Source of the DNA: Glandiceps talaboti
Taxonomy: Eukaryota > Hemichordata > Enteropneusta > Spengelidae
NCBI RefSeq assembly: GCF_964340395.1
Contig: NC_135564.1
Location: 20,060,607 to 20,124,606, forward strand
Direction of reading: 5' to 3'
Length of the DNA stretch: 64,000 nt
Position 1 is the stretch's first letter. The number at the start of each line of letters is the position of its first letter. Made by a program: the position numbers and the translations under genes. A model generated the notes under the pieces. The model saw only the letters and a program-made list of their open reading frames with translations. It had not been told where the DNA came from and ran no database searches. Positions 37,671 through 47,672 of the stretch are shown piece by piece.

Positions 37671-39299
37671 TGAGTTTTGAAAAATTAACTTTTGTGTTTT
37701 GTTAAAACATATTAAAAGTGACAATATGGATTACAATCACTGTCTATAAATAGTCTCATCAATCAGTCAGTCACAAGGCTAGATAATAGGACACTAACGT
37801 GATAAACAACACATCCAGATTACCATGGCAACCATGTCTGATGATATTACAGGAAGCCAATCTAAGAGACACACATCATTATATTTGATTATAGTAAGTG
37901 GCAGTCATTGTTTGGTTTGTGGAGGACAGGATGTTCTTCTACCCTTTTACAATACAATGACATCTACAGTGTCAATAGATTTAGGAGAATGCCAGTTGTT
38001 TATGACACACAGCTATCTGTTTGTCTGTCTAGCTGTCTATCTAGCTGTTTGTCTACCTCTTGCTATTTATCTATCTATCTATTTATAATATATACATAAC
38101 ATTTACGTTAGAGACGGACATACATATATGTATATATTTAAATCACAATTTTCTATGCTTGTGAATAAGCATTACTAGAACATTTCTTGCTAAGGTTTGT
38201 CAGCCCAATACATACAAAATGTAAACATAGGAGAAATAGCTGATTATCATATGATGGACCATCATTTTGGTAGTGGAACCCCACTCGCTAAATCTAGATA
38301 TTTTCACTATTAGAAAAATTTGCAATTTACACTCTTCATCTTGTTCTCAACGACTTATATTGAGAAGGTATTTTAGTCACTGCTTATTTTCGCATTTTTT
38401 GTTGTCTAGCAAAATATAAAGCAAAAAAAAAGAATCTGACTCTTCAGTAAAAATTTCCAGGTTTACAGTAGTATTTACACTCACTTCTTTGGATATGTTT
38501 GATTCAATAAAGTTAGCCAGTGGTCTTGAACTCTAACAAATGTCAGTCACTCTATTTTTTGTCTAACAAATGTCAGTCACTCTCTATTTTTTGTCTCTAG
38601 TTGCAAAGAGACTAGGGTAAACAAAATCTATCATTCCATGATCTAGCAGGCCAGGAAGTTGCTAAGCTTTGTTTTGAATACAAATGTACACTGATCTCGA
38701 GGCAAAAATCTCCATAAAATAAACCTCTCTCCTTTCCATCGAAGTGTGTACATGTAAATGATAATTCTGACATTCATATCTTTCAATTACTTTTGAGAGA
38801 TGGAGAGATATTAAAATTTCAACATTAATTAATGGGCATCAGGCATCAACTGCCTATTTCCTCCTTTTTTTTCTCAACAGAGTAGAATGAATTTGGCAGC
38901 ATTTCTCTTTATACTTTGGATGATTTTTCAAACTGATGATTGGTAAACATGTCTGTCATATTGATTATCAAAATGTTTTGTGAAAAAAAAAGATTAGCAA
39001 TGTAATTTGTTAAACACTGACTATTTTCAAAAACACAGCAAAAGTGAAATACTATCATGACTTTGGTACTATTAGGTTTTCTATTTGGTTACAGATCTGT
39101 ACTGTAACTTAAAATCTTCCAGAAATCCACACACATACAAGTTGTAAGCAGCCTTTCTGCTACTCATATCATATGTATCTGTATGTCTTAATAGTTTAGT
39201 TATTTTCAAACACATGTACCCTCCTACCCCCACCCCTCCATACATCAATGACTCTGCCATCATGGTAAAGGACATAGCATGACCATGCAGTGTATTATT
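37671..39299. other. No gene recognised
   Basis: AT-rich, with (CTGT/CTAT)n at 38,020-38,085 and a 31-bp duplication (CTAACAAATGTCAGTCACTC) at 38,533-38,600. Confidence 0.6.
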
Positions 39300-39800
39300 G
39301 AGTCACTTTGTCGTCAACAACTTCAATATGGGCACTGACAATTTACAATTCACTTACGACGAACGTCTAAACTAATGCCAATAAGACTGTCCGAGCTTAT
39401 TTAAGTGTTTGTCTACGTATAATGGGAGTGGTACGATCATATGCGCATTACGGAAGGGTAACCCGGTTAAACGTGTCGAAGGCCTTCGCTTGTGTTCGTC
39501 TACGTCTGTTCATCCAACTGTTTATCTGAGTGAGAGCTAGAGTAACGCGAAACCTCGAGACGGCCGCAGAGACATCTCGAAGCGAAGACAGTAAAATTTT
39601 GATAGTCATGCATTACTAAAGAAGCAATTCTGAAACTTACCATGTGTCCTTACCAGGTCATATCTGACGTACACAGAAACGATCGTTAGTGGCCCACAAA
39701 TGGAAGTAAAACACGTTGAATAGACTCTATACCGTACAAGAAGCAAGGCAGTGTCACGTCGAGGGTCAAAGTTGATACGCAAACTCAGAAAGTCTATTTC
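39300..39800 (-). promoter_or_regulatory. CpG-rich promoter-like stretch with minus-strand splice donors
   Basis: CpG density rises sharply (CGCGAAACCTCGAGACGGCC around 39,545). It contains a CRE-like TGACGTAC (39,667) and three minus-strand consensus donors: GTAAGTG near 39,355, GTAAGTTT near 39,638, GTAAGGAC near 39,650. This suggests a transcription start with untranslated first exons on the minus strand; the gene it would serve was not identified. Confidence 0.35.
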
Positions 39801-39905
39801 TTTGATTTGGCTATAGAGGGAGACATTTCAAATCCTAGGAACACATCATAGAACACATCAAACAAAAAACGTCATGTCGATGTCGCTGCCTCATTGACCG
39901 TGCAC

Positions 39906-40018
39906 CACAGTCGCTTGTAAACTGTTATTCCTTTCCTAAATGGTTTTATTCCGTAATTTCCGTTATAGACAAGAATAAAACCATTTAGGAAAGCAATAAC
40001 AGTTTACAAGCGACTGTG
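39906..40018. repeat. Near-perfect 46-bp palindrome (long hairpin)
   Basis: Arms 39,906-39,951 and 39,973-40,018 match with about one mismatch over 46 bases, loop 21 bases. The outer end is CACAGTCGCTTGTAAACTG. A second small hairpin (CTGCACTGC...GCAGTGCAG) follows at 40,027-40,052. Confidence 0.9.
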
Positions 40019-40412
40019 CCGTCCACTGCACTGCACACAATGCAGTGCAGAATTTTGACATTGTTATGGATTTTCTTTTCATCTTTGACAAAGATCTATT
40101 TCGGTTATTAACGCCTTACCTTTATCTGTTCATCTTTTTAGATAAAAATGGCCGAAAAGACATTAAATGACATATGGCGATCAACACTGAATAAATAGTT
40201 GCAACTTAACTACTGTATTAGGTTAGTTTTGACTTTTTAGCTATTTTTTAGCTAATGTTTTCAGTCTTCTTTTTGTTCACAGGTTTACACGCAAAACTGT
40301 TTTAGTTATGAAATTAAAAAGCTATTTAAGACATCAAAGCTCGAAATAACAAGTTGTAATGTGTTTCTATTTTTTTCTATCCTGAGTTGTCAATAGATAT
40401 CATCGAAATACC

Positions 40413-40457
40413 ACCATTTTTACCTTCCGTATAAAGGGAAGGTTATATTTTAGCTAT

Positions 40458-40520
<63 letters not shown>

Positions 40521-40531
40521 GTGTGTGTGTG

Positions 40532-40562
<31 letters not shown>

Positions 40563-40640
40563 CTGTCTGTCTGTGTCATCTTTTCCTCAAAAACGGCTCA
40601 CTCATTTCAAACGAAATATTTTGTGCACACATTCTTTAGA
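40413..40640 (+). mobile_element. Second hairpin-ended element (5' portion)
   Basis: CCATTTTTACCTTCCGTATAAAGGGAAGG, a hairpin like that at 7,975-8,005 and with the same preceding CCATTTTTACC, followed by a long (TG)n/(TGTC)n tract, then TGTGTCATCTTTTCC and AAAACGGCT as in the 8-kb copy. The right end is not recognised and the 147-bp array is absent. Confidence 0.6.
40460..40575 (+). repeat. (TG)n microsatellite in the hairpin-ended element
   Basis: About 100 bases of nearly pure TG with a few C substitutions, then TCTG repeats. Confidence 0.95.
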
Positions 40641-40863
40641 TTAATGGATAGATCCATGGAGGAGTTGGTAAACATAAGTAAGTATATCATCCAATTAATC
40701 AGACAAGACAAAAAATCATTTTAGAAAATACTTTATATATTGTCTTTCTTAATCATAAATAATACCTCATCATTTTTCAAAAGTTAACATGATAACAAAA
40801 TAAAATACAATAAAGAATATTCTGAAAGTTCTTAAAAGTTAAATGTTACTGAACTTCTTTTAA

Positions 40864-40936
40864 TCAATGTTTGAAATGAGCTTTGACAGAGTTGACTGCA
40901 CCCTTGGCTCGATTGACAACTCTCCTGAACAAACCC
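40864..40936 (-). CDS. Uncharacterised gene terminal exon
   Basis: It encodes GLFRRVVNRAKGAVNSVKAH then FKH and TGA. Strongly basic and able to form an amphipathic helix. A hairpin-ended mobile element begins only a few hundred bases downstream (40,413 to about 40,640). Confidence 0.75.
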
Positions 40937-43543
40937 CTACAATGAAAAAGAGGAAAGAATAGTTGTACAAGTTAATGAAAAGAACTGATTTGTGAATAGT
41001 TACATTTAGAGTAGGAACTGTTATAATTTATTTCTCAATACTTTACTATGTTATACGTATCTAGTGCCAAAAATAGTGGATTTCAAACACGTAAAACGTC
41101 TGTATATTATTACCCTTCCCCTCCCCTCCCCCTCCCCTCCCCCGACTTTTCGAATAACCAAATTAAATATCGTATTTAAGTCTATGTTCCCATTTTATCA
41201 ACATATATCAATTTTTGCATAAAATTCACATACAAAAAATAAGTCTATCATTTTACGTTGAAAATCTCATGTACATTCTTGTAATTGTCGGCGTCATATC
41301 AAAGAGTTTAACGGTCTACCAAGGAGATCTTATAGTGATCAAAACATGATGGACAATATTGCAGTGGTAAACTTATTATATTTAGTAATTGGGCAAATTT
41401 TTTTCTCATCCGAAGCACCTGTCTTTTATGTGATCATTCTTATCTATACTTACTTGTGTTGTCGGGTTTGTCGTCTTCTGATTTTAAAACACCCATTTGT
41501 TGGTGTAAACATAGTTTCTTTGTCATCAAACAAGTCACCATGAATGTCAGACCTAAGTCTTTTGGTGACAGGTGTCGATGTATGAATATCACTGAAATGA
41601 ACAATAACGATATATAAGATTGTAATGTCATCATTATGTTGAATCAAGTAACTTAAGCTAAAAGTAACCGATGCTTTACGAAATGTATATTTTACAAAAT
41701 AAAAAGATATTTTGGGTTTCAATATATACCCTTCAAAAACACACATGGTTTGAAAAGATGTACTATTTGAATTTGAATTTCACAAACACATTAATTTCAT
41801 GTATACCATCAATAAGGCAGTTTTATGACCCCATCCATGTTGTCCTTTCTCCCTCATCGTGACATTATGTTGCAGTGTTTGACAAAATAACCTATAGATT
41901 GGTATATTCTATCCTTATTCACTTATAAGGCGAGGCATGTGATTGTAATATCATACAGTGTATCGAAAACGATCACATGATAAACAGTTAAAACATTCCA
42001 TCATTCATGTGAGTTTCAACGCAGAGTAACATTATCAACTTACTAATCGAGACTTCTCTTTCTTGGGTTGGAGCACCTTGAATTTGGCATTGATACAAAT
42101 GGGCTGAATGGTAAAACTGGTGTACATGGTGCTTTGTTGTGATTGGTTGACGTTGTGTCACATGGTGTGACTACAAGGGTTGACGGAGTGGATTGCAAGT
42201 AATATGGAGAGGTTGTAGACCAAGGATTGTGATATTCAAATTGTAATCTGAAATGAAAGTTTATGAAAGGTTTTACTTTTTGTAAAATATTTAGTATTCG
42301 TAACAGCGAATATTTGATGAAATTTGTTTGGCATTCTGTGCAGTTTCTCTTGTCACGGACTATTTATCATCAGAAATGAGAGGAAAGCCTAGCGTAAATA
42401 CAAAGATAATTATTTGAAGACATTGCTTGTACTCACCCATCATTGTACTCAGCTTCATCTGAAAAAGAGAAATCTGGATACGTTGTACCCCATCTTGTCA
42501 TGGGGGATGCAAAGTAAATACACGGGTCATATCTAGGAGTCTGACCAATGCTATTATTATATGGAGTCTGGAGATGAATGGATAGAGAAGAAATTATATT
42601 ATAAAGTTCATACAATAAGATGAATACTGAATGGAAAACAATGATTTTATCACGTAGTATAATTTAAATTAACATGTTGTAATAAATGCACATCAGTTTT
42701 ATAACGATGTAGGGCCTATTTGACGTACTTGTGACATGATACTACTAAATACTTACATAGTGTTCTGAGTTGTTCATCAAACTTTCTTGGTGTTCGATGG
42801 ATGATTCCGTTATATATTGACATTGCTGAGGAACAAGGAAACAAATATTAAACATGGACAACTGAGTACCGATGACAAAATAAAGTAATGGACCTAAGCC
42901 TGTTAGCCAACTATAAAATAACTATGACTCAAATAACTATGACTCTAAGGAAATATTTACGAACAAAAACAATCGTAGGTATATGTTGTGTAAGAATATG
43001 GATACACACAAGAAGTATGCAAGACAAGAGTAGTATGCCTGTATTGTGCATTTATCAAAACAAATATTGAATATCGAAAACCTCAATACATCTTTACGAA
43101 ATTCGATTTTTAATATCGGTACATCTAACAGATAGGCTGACTATTTAGTAATCGCTAACTTTAAATTTTAATCGTTTTGTTATCAAAATATTTTCTTCTA
43201 TCTGCAGCTGCTTGAAAAATACTAATACCCTATCGTGTTTACCAGTCTTACCAATTGTTCATATTGAGTTGCAGAAAGGACTTCACGAGGTACAATATCT
43301 GCAATTTCTGCAGCTACTCGGATAATATCTGAGTGAAAGAGATAACAAAGGATGGGCCTTCAGTAAGACGAGGTAGCTACAAATCGGAACAGCGCTTTTT
43401 CAAATGTATTGGTCGTAAACTACACTGCTTCATCCTTCATCAAAACTCGTCTTTGTACTTTTTATCACTCCAAAAAATATTATCAATTGTAAACAGATAC
43501 CCTTTAAATCATTCCTACCTTTACTCTGAATCTCTGTCATCAT
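40864..43543 (-). CDS. Uncharacterised seven-exon gene, 238-residue protein with basic C-terminus
   Basis: Exons in order: 43519-43543, 43252-43328, 42757-42825, 42437-42567, 42044-42247, 41454-41591, 40864-40936. Every junction has GT/AG sites, mostly GTAAGT or GTGAGT, and the phases (1,0,0,2,2,2) agree throughout, giving one frame from ATG to TGA. The protein starts MMTEIQSKDIIRVAAEIADI, has a polar middle rich in S, T, P and aromatic residues (RYDPCIYFASPMTRWGTTYP; STPSTLVVTPC), many S/T-P sites, then basic clusters (NPRKRSLD, VTKRLRSD, IRRRQTRQHK) and ends VVNRAKGAVNSVKAHFKH. The basic clusters suggest a nuclear protein (inference). No membrane span, signal peptide or catalytic motif is visible, and I do not recognise the family. 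The start is uncertain because an upstream exon (45,333-45,542) also fits in phase. Confidence 0.72.
41454..41591 (-). CDS. Uncharacterised gene exon 6
   Basis: It encodes DIHTSTPVTKRLRSDIHGDL, then FDDKETMFTPTNGC and IRRRQTRQH. Acceptor CATTTCAG, donor AA|GTAAGT. Confidence 0.75.
42044..42247 (-). CDS. Uncharacterised gene exon 5
   Basis: Proline/serine/threonine-rich; includes NPWSTTSPYYLQSTPSTLVV and the basic NPRKRSLD end. The donor GATTA|GTAAGT overlaps an in-frame TAG, so retention of the following intron would end the protein here. Confidence 0.75.
42437..42567 (-). CDS. Uncharacterised gene exon 4
   Basis: It encodes TPYNNSIGQTPRYDPCIYFA, then SPMTRWGTTYPDF and DEAEYNDG. Acceptor CATCTCCAG and donor GG|GTGAGT. 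Confidence 0.75.
42757..42825 (-). CDS. Uncharacterised gene exon 3
   Basis: 23 codons, phase 0 at both ends, QCQYITESSIEHQESLMNNS then EHY; acceptor GTTCCTCAG and donor GTAAGT. Confidence 0.7.
43252..43328 (-). CDS. Uncharacterised gene exon 2
   Basis: It encodes DIIRVAAEIADIVPREVLSA and TQYEQL between a TTTCACTCAG acceptor and a GTAAGA donor; ends in phase 0. Confidence 0.7.
43519..43543 (-). CDS. Uncharacterised gene, candidate first coding exon
   Basis: Two consecutive ATGs open MMTEIQSK, ending in phase 1 at an AAAG|GTAGG donor that fits the next exon. It is short and therefore less secure than the later exons. The open frame extends upstream of the ATGs to about 43,621. Confidence 0.45.
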
Positions 43544-43673
43544 GTTGCAATGTAGGTTTTTCAAATGTTTTGGTAAATTACTCGTGAATATCGTAATAAA
43601 TACAGAAAACTTTGTCAGCAATTGTTAACGTTAGTACGCAGATGAAAGAACTACCCGGCATGCATGCTGGTAA

Positions 43674-43714
43674 ACAAAGCGTCATGGCAACGTGTTAACA
43701 GTCACCATCGCAAC
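43674..43714 (+). promoter_or_regulatory. Two RFX X-box-like sites between divergent start codons
   Basis: GTCACC-AT-CGCAAC at 43,701-43,714 differs from the X-box consensus GTNRCC(0-3)RGYAAC at one base. GTCATGGCAAC at 43,681-43,691 matches the ATGGCAAC half. They lie between ATGs at 43,543 (minus) and 43,715 (plus). X-boxes bind RFX factors and often mark ciliary genes; the role here is inference. Confidence 0.35.
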
Positions 43715-43783
43715 ATGTCTTCGCATCGCGTCTCGAGAAGAAAGATGATGAGCGTCTGGGCAGTCATGAGATTCTGTATTTGG
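43715..43783 (+). CDS. Candidate first exon of a divergent plus-strand gene
   Basis: ATG followed by 23 codons reading MSSHRVSRRKMMSVWAVMRF and CIW, then a TGG|GTAAAT donor. The surrounding 43,660-43,800 is locally CpG-rich, unlike its neighbours. No further plus-strand exon was recognised, so this is a weak call. Confidence 0.3.
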
Positions 43784-44271
43784 GTAAATTAATGCGCGGC
43801 TACATGATTTATAGGCCCCCTACTAAAGATTTCAACAGGTACGGTGTTGAAAACCGTGAGACTTGAAGGTGAATAAACACTATCTTTGAATCTATGGTCC
43901 TTTATATACTAGAAATGTAAAATGCATCAGAAGTCTGAAGATACCACCATCTTTGATAAAGTAATGTAACAGTAGAGATGTTTCAGGTATGAATAAAAGT
44001 GTCTTGATTATCTCAAGGCGCCAATATAACTGTCTTGGAAGAGAGCGCTTGTCACCCGATTTTCCTTTCCTTTAATGTTCACTTCACACATAACCAAAGT
44101 GTGTCCAGCTTTTTTTGGCCATCTGTCGTTCTTTTACAACAGGCCTCGAAAGTTGACACATTATAATGGGAAGTTCAGTGACGATCGTTCTCATTTACTA
44201 ATCATCAATTTCACACGTAATAGTGCGAACTTATAAATCCCCCCCCCCCCCCCACACACACACACTTTATA

Positions 44272-44508
44272 GGGAGCCGTCATTATTTATGACGGGGGGG
44301 GGGGGGTTCAAAGGATTTGCTTCAAAAATCCACAAAATTTGAGTGACCCCCTACCTGGCTTGAAATTGTTTCGTACCCCGCCCCCCTCCTTGACACAACA
44401 ATTTTTCATAACCCCCCTCACCATTTTACAATTATAACTCATTAACTGCTAATGGTGCTACACACATTATACAAATTGAGGTTGAGTGTTCCATTGAAAC
44501 ACCACATG

Positions 44509-44552
<44 letters not shown>

Positions 44553-45085
44553 GTTATTTTATTGCTGTGTAGTTATATAGATTGTAGATATATTCAGGTG
44601 TTTACCTAATATGTTTTGACTGATAATACCTTGAGAAAGAATTTTTATTCGTAACTTCGGATCTATTTATTCGGACTGTCTCACAATTTCCTTAGGCATT
44701 TCCACATACATACATATTACATACATACATACATACATACATACAATATCAAAAATTTTATTTTGAATTTGAATTTCCTTATTACATTATGGATGTAGGA
44801 TATTTCAAGAGAAAGGGGTAACACTGAATGCAGCTCATTCCCAAAGTAGTACCATAGGTAAATTTAGAAATTAGGTGGTATTAGTTGAATCAGAGTTTGA
44901 GGGAGCCAAGTGGGGGTGGGTACGGGATCGGGTTTCCCCCTCCCGTCCCAGAGATTTTTGAATTTCAAGTACTAAAAGAATGCTTTCTAGTGCTATTTTA
45001 ACATGTCAAATTTTGAGTAGCCCCCCCCCCCTTTCACTCCACAGTTTTTGAGTGACCCCCCCAGTCGTAAATAATGACAGCTCCC
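44272..45085. mobile_element. 814-bp DNA transposon remnant with TTATA target duplication
   Basis: Ends GGGAGCCGTCATTATTTA and its complement TAAATAATGACAGCTCCC, followed inward by G/C homopolymer runs. TTATA occurs on both sides (44,267-44,271 and 45,086-45,090). Internally it holds (CA)n, a (CATA)n run near 44,720 and a block related to 23,366-23,490. No transposase visible. It lies between the candidate upstream exon (45,333) and the rest of the uncharacterised gene. Confidence 0.75.
44585..44705 (+). repeat. Copy of an interspersed block also found at 23,366-23,490
   Basis: Shares GATATATTCAG, GTTTACCTAATATG, AAGAATTTTTATTCG, ATCTATTTATTCGGACTG and CTCACAA in the same order as 23,366-23,490. 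The phrase TTGAAGAAG...CGAAACGTCGG in the other copy resembles short 3' motifs of some retroelements; class not determined. Confidence 0.7.
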
Positions 45086-45332
45086 TTATAAGAACAATAC
45101 CTAAGAAAGCACCAGTGAAAATTTCAGATGGTTGTGCGGAAGTGCTGTTGACTTCGAGACTTTAGAACTTAGTCTGGCAGCTTGACAATGTAAATGGAGA
45201 AAATGCCGATTTTCATAATACAAAGTAAAATTTGACTTGCAGAAGATTTCGCAGCATGTCATGCAATAAAAATATCACCTAGTGGTGGATAAAACGAGTC
45301 TTCAGTCATTCTAATTGTTGTTTTGTATTTAC

Positions 45333-45542
45333 CAGTTGTAGCATCGTAGAAAAACGGCAAATCATGGTCGTTCGACTGGATTAATTTGATACACAGATTA
45401 TCACTTTTCCCGGCATGCAGCATTTCCAGATACAACTGTTTAGTTTTGAATTTCAGAATAACAGTATGCAAACAATTACATTGAATTTTACTTAGTTTCG
45501 ATTCGATAAGGGAAATTTCGTAACTAGTAGTATGTCCACTTT
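45333..45542 (-). CDS. Candidate upstream/alternative exon of the uncharacterised gene
   Basis: An open frame from a TTGTTTAG acceptor (45,543) to a G|GTAAAT donor, phase 1 at both ends, so it would splice in frame to the exon at 43,252. It encodes SYEISLIESKLSKIQCNCLH, then ILKFKTKQLYLEML, DNLCIKLIQSND and PFFYDATT. If the donor is not used the frame stays open to TGA at 45,259, adding GKYKTTIRMTEDSFYPP and a short tail, which also looks coding. So this could be the last exon of a separate minus-strand gene. No upstream ATG exon was found. Confidence 0.45.
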
Positions 45543-45877
45543 CTAAACAACGACGGAATCACCATGTTACTATTTCATTCAAAAAATTAGACACTTCGAA
45601 TGCGCGATGAAAGAGGTAGCCAGCCTACATGATTTTACGCATTCTCTTGGTCTATTATGAAGTTAAACAGACAATAACAATAATGTCTGCGAGTTAAAGG
45701 TGCTATAAACAATCATGTTATACTCTGATACTTCATCTGCTATCATATTCATTCGTGTGCACGAAAAATCTTTCTGAGATATACGTATACACTTTAATAC
45801 GTACAATGGTCGATTTTCTGGTTCCTCGTGGTAAGAAGTGTCTGTGTAGATAACAAGTTCACTAACACTACCTGAAC

Positions 45878-45955
45878 ATTTTCAATTTTCATAGTGCTTT
45901 CCAAAAAGTTGCTTTAAGTTGGTAAAAGCAACTTTTTGTAGCCCTATGAAAATGT
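45878..45955. repeat. Hairpin with ~33-bp imperfect arms
   Basis: CATTTTCAATTTTCATAGTGCTTTCC and AAAAAGTTGCTTT pair with AAAGCAACTTTTT...CCCTATGAAAATG. Confidence 0.7.
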
Positions 45956-46309
45956 ACCTTAGCCAACCCCCTGCCACTGTTTAGTCAAATTGTTAAACTT
46001 TTCTATTAAAACAAATATTCGAAATTGTCGTAGGACATTCCGCCATGGTTTTAAAAAATATATGGGCTATACCATAAATACACCAACTACTGAACTGTAT
46101 GAAAGTCATTTTTATTATACAATAGCCGTACTCTGTGGCACACAAGCAATACAATTCATCCAGCAGTGCCTGAGAACAAAAACAAAAATTAACACTTCTT
46201 TTCTCTCCTTGTTTTGTATGTAAAAAAATCTTGGTTCTATTTGAGAAACATCAATGTACTATGTATAAAAGTACGAACAGTCCAGTGAGAATCATGTAGA
46301 AATGTTTAC

Positions 46310-46800
46310 ATCACAAGGTCAAAGGTTAAATGTTACTACACAGATGTAGTATTCTAAGACAAGTTGGCATCTGATTCAGATTCAATATTTATGTCAAAGG
46401 TCACGAGAAGCTGATTCTGATGATGAAAGTATCAGGTTGATTTCACAAACATCCATTACCCAAATTTAGGATATTTCTATTTACATCAAGACATGACAAT
46501 TGGAATCATTTATCTAGTAATAACAAAATTCCTTGTTCAACTGATTGTAAAATTTGATGCTGAAACTAACTCTCGCACCATCAGATGTTGAATTGTTTTG
46601 TAACACGAAACTGACTCTGATTCAGATGCCAAGTTGTGACATACCCTGAATGTATTTCCAACAGTATGCTATAAATAGCAGGTTAGGTGTAAGTGGTCAC
46701 ATGAGGTCAAAATGACATGAGTACAGCATGCCACTATCAATATGTATGATACATGTATCAAAGGTATGCCACTCAGAGGTCAAAGCAGGTCAAATTGACA
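46310..46800 (+). promoter_or_regulatory. Cluster of AGGTCA nuclear-receptor-type half-sites
   Basis: AGGTCA-A-AGGTTA at 46,316-46,328, GTCAAAGGTCA near 46,393, single GAGGTCAAA at about 46,705 and a perfect DR4 (AGGTCA-AAGC-AGGTCA) at 46,777-46,792. Possible enhancer; no gene start is adjacent. Confidence 0.3.
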
Positions 46801-47251
46801 ACAATTTTTAAAATTTGAAAGAAACAGGACATAAGTAAGACATTTTTATTGCTTCTTGATGTTTAATATCACAACTCTGTGCAGACGGATGGAGTCATCT
46901 GAAAATTCACAATGAAATCCTTGAATGAAAGTTGGAGGCACCTTCATTTTTTATATTAGGTTGACAATTTTAACCATTACATCAATCAATGTACAAACAA
47001 TCTATCCTATTACTATCACATTTGTAGCCAGAAGAGGACATCAAATGTTTACACAATTCACTTTCTTCTTCAATGTTATGTTTATTCCTTGCATGACTCA
47101 TGCAATATTACTCCATATTTCTGGTTTTCCTAAGTGGGCCAAGACTATTGCACCACTGACCTAGGGTGCCTGTCTTCTTTCTTTTGGTGACCTGCAATCT
47201 ACATTAAATTTGAGATGTTCACATGTACAACAACAAGAAAATGGTTTTGAC

Positions 47252-47336
47252 TAGCCCAGAGACTTGTCTTGGTGTTACTCTCTCAAGAAGTTCTCCATAG
47301 TTTCTGGAGAGAGTATTAGCACCAAGACAAGTCTTT
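47252..47336. repeat. Hairpin with ~30-bp arms
   Basis: AGACTTGTCTTGGTGTTACTCTC and its complement (GAGAGTATTAGCACCAAGACAAGTCT) surround a loop of about 25-30 bases. No gene adjacent. Confidence 0.75.
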
Positions 47337-47544
47337 TTTAGGGCAAGGTTGACAGATTCACTGTGGTTGAAAACTGCACTTGGTTCATTAAAGTTTGGTG
47401 AAATAATACAAAAGTTAACATCAAACAGATTCAAACAGAAATAGTTGACACATTTCAGTGTAAACTGAATAACTTTCAATACAAACAGCAACATTATTTT
47501 AATTAGTATTCAAATCATTATTGTTCACATCCATTAATAGCAAA

Positions 47545-47672
47545 AAAGTAGCATGTACCCAAATATGGAAACTATGAATATTCATAACTGTAAAATATTC
47601 ATAAATGCTGAACATGTATCCAAATATGGAAACTATGAATATTCATGAGTGTTAAAATATTCATAAATACTG
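47545..47672 (+). repeat. 61-bp tandem duplication
   Basis: AAATATGGAAACTATGAATA and TAAAATATTCATAAATRCTG occur twice in tandem. Confidence 0.85.

Noticed and set aside
40456-40724. Plus-strand open frames starting MVCVCVCV
   Set aside because: Mostly (TG)n within a mobile element; the remaining part has no domain.
46925-47164. 79-codon plus-strand frame with hydrophobic stretches
   Set aside because: Hydrophobicity follows from T-rich codons; no start context or splice sites, and no recognisable family.
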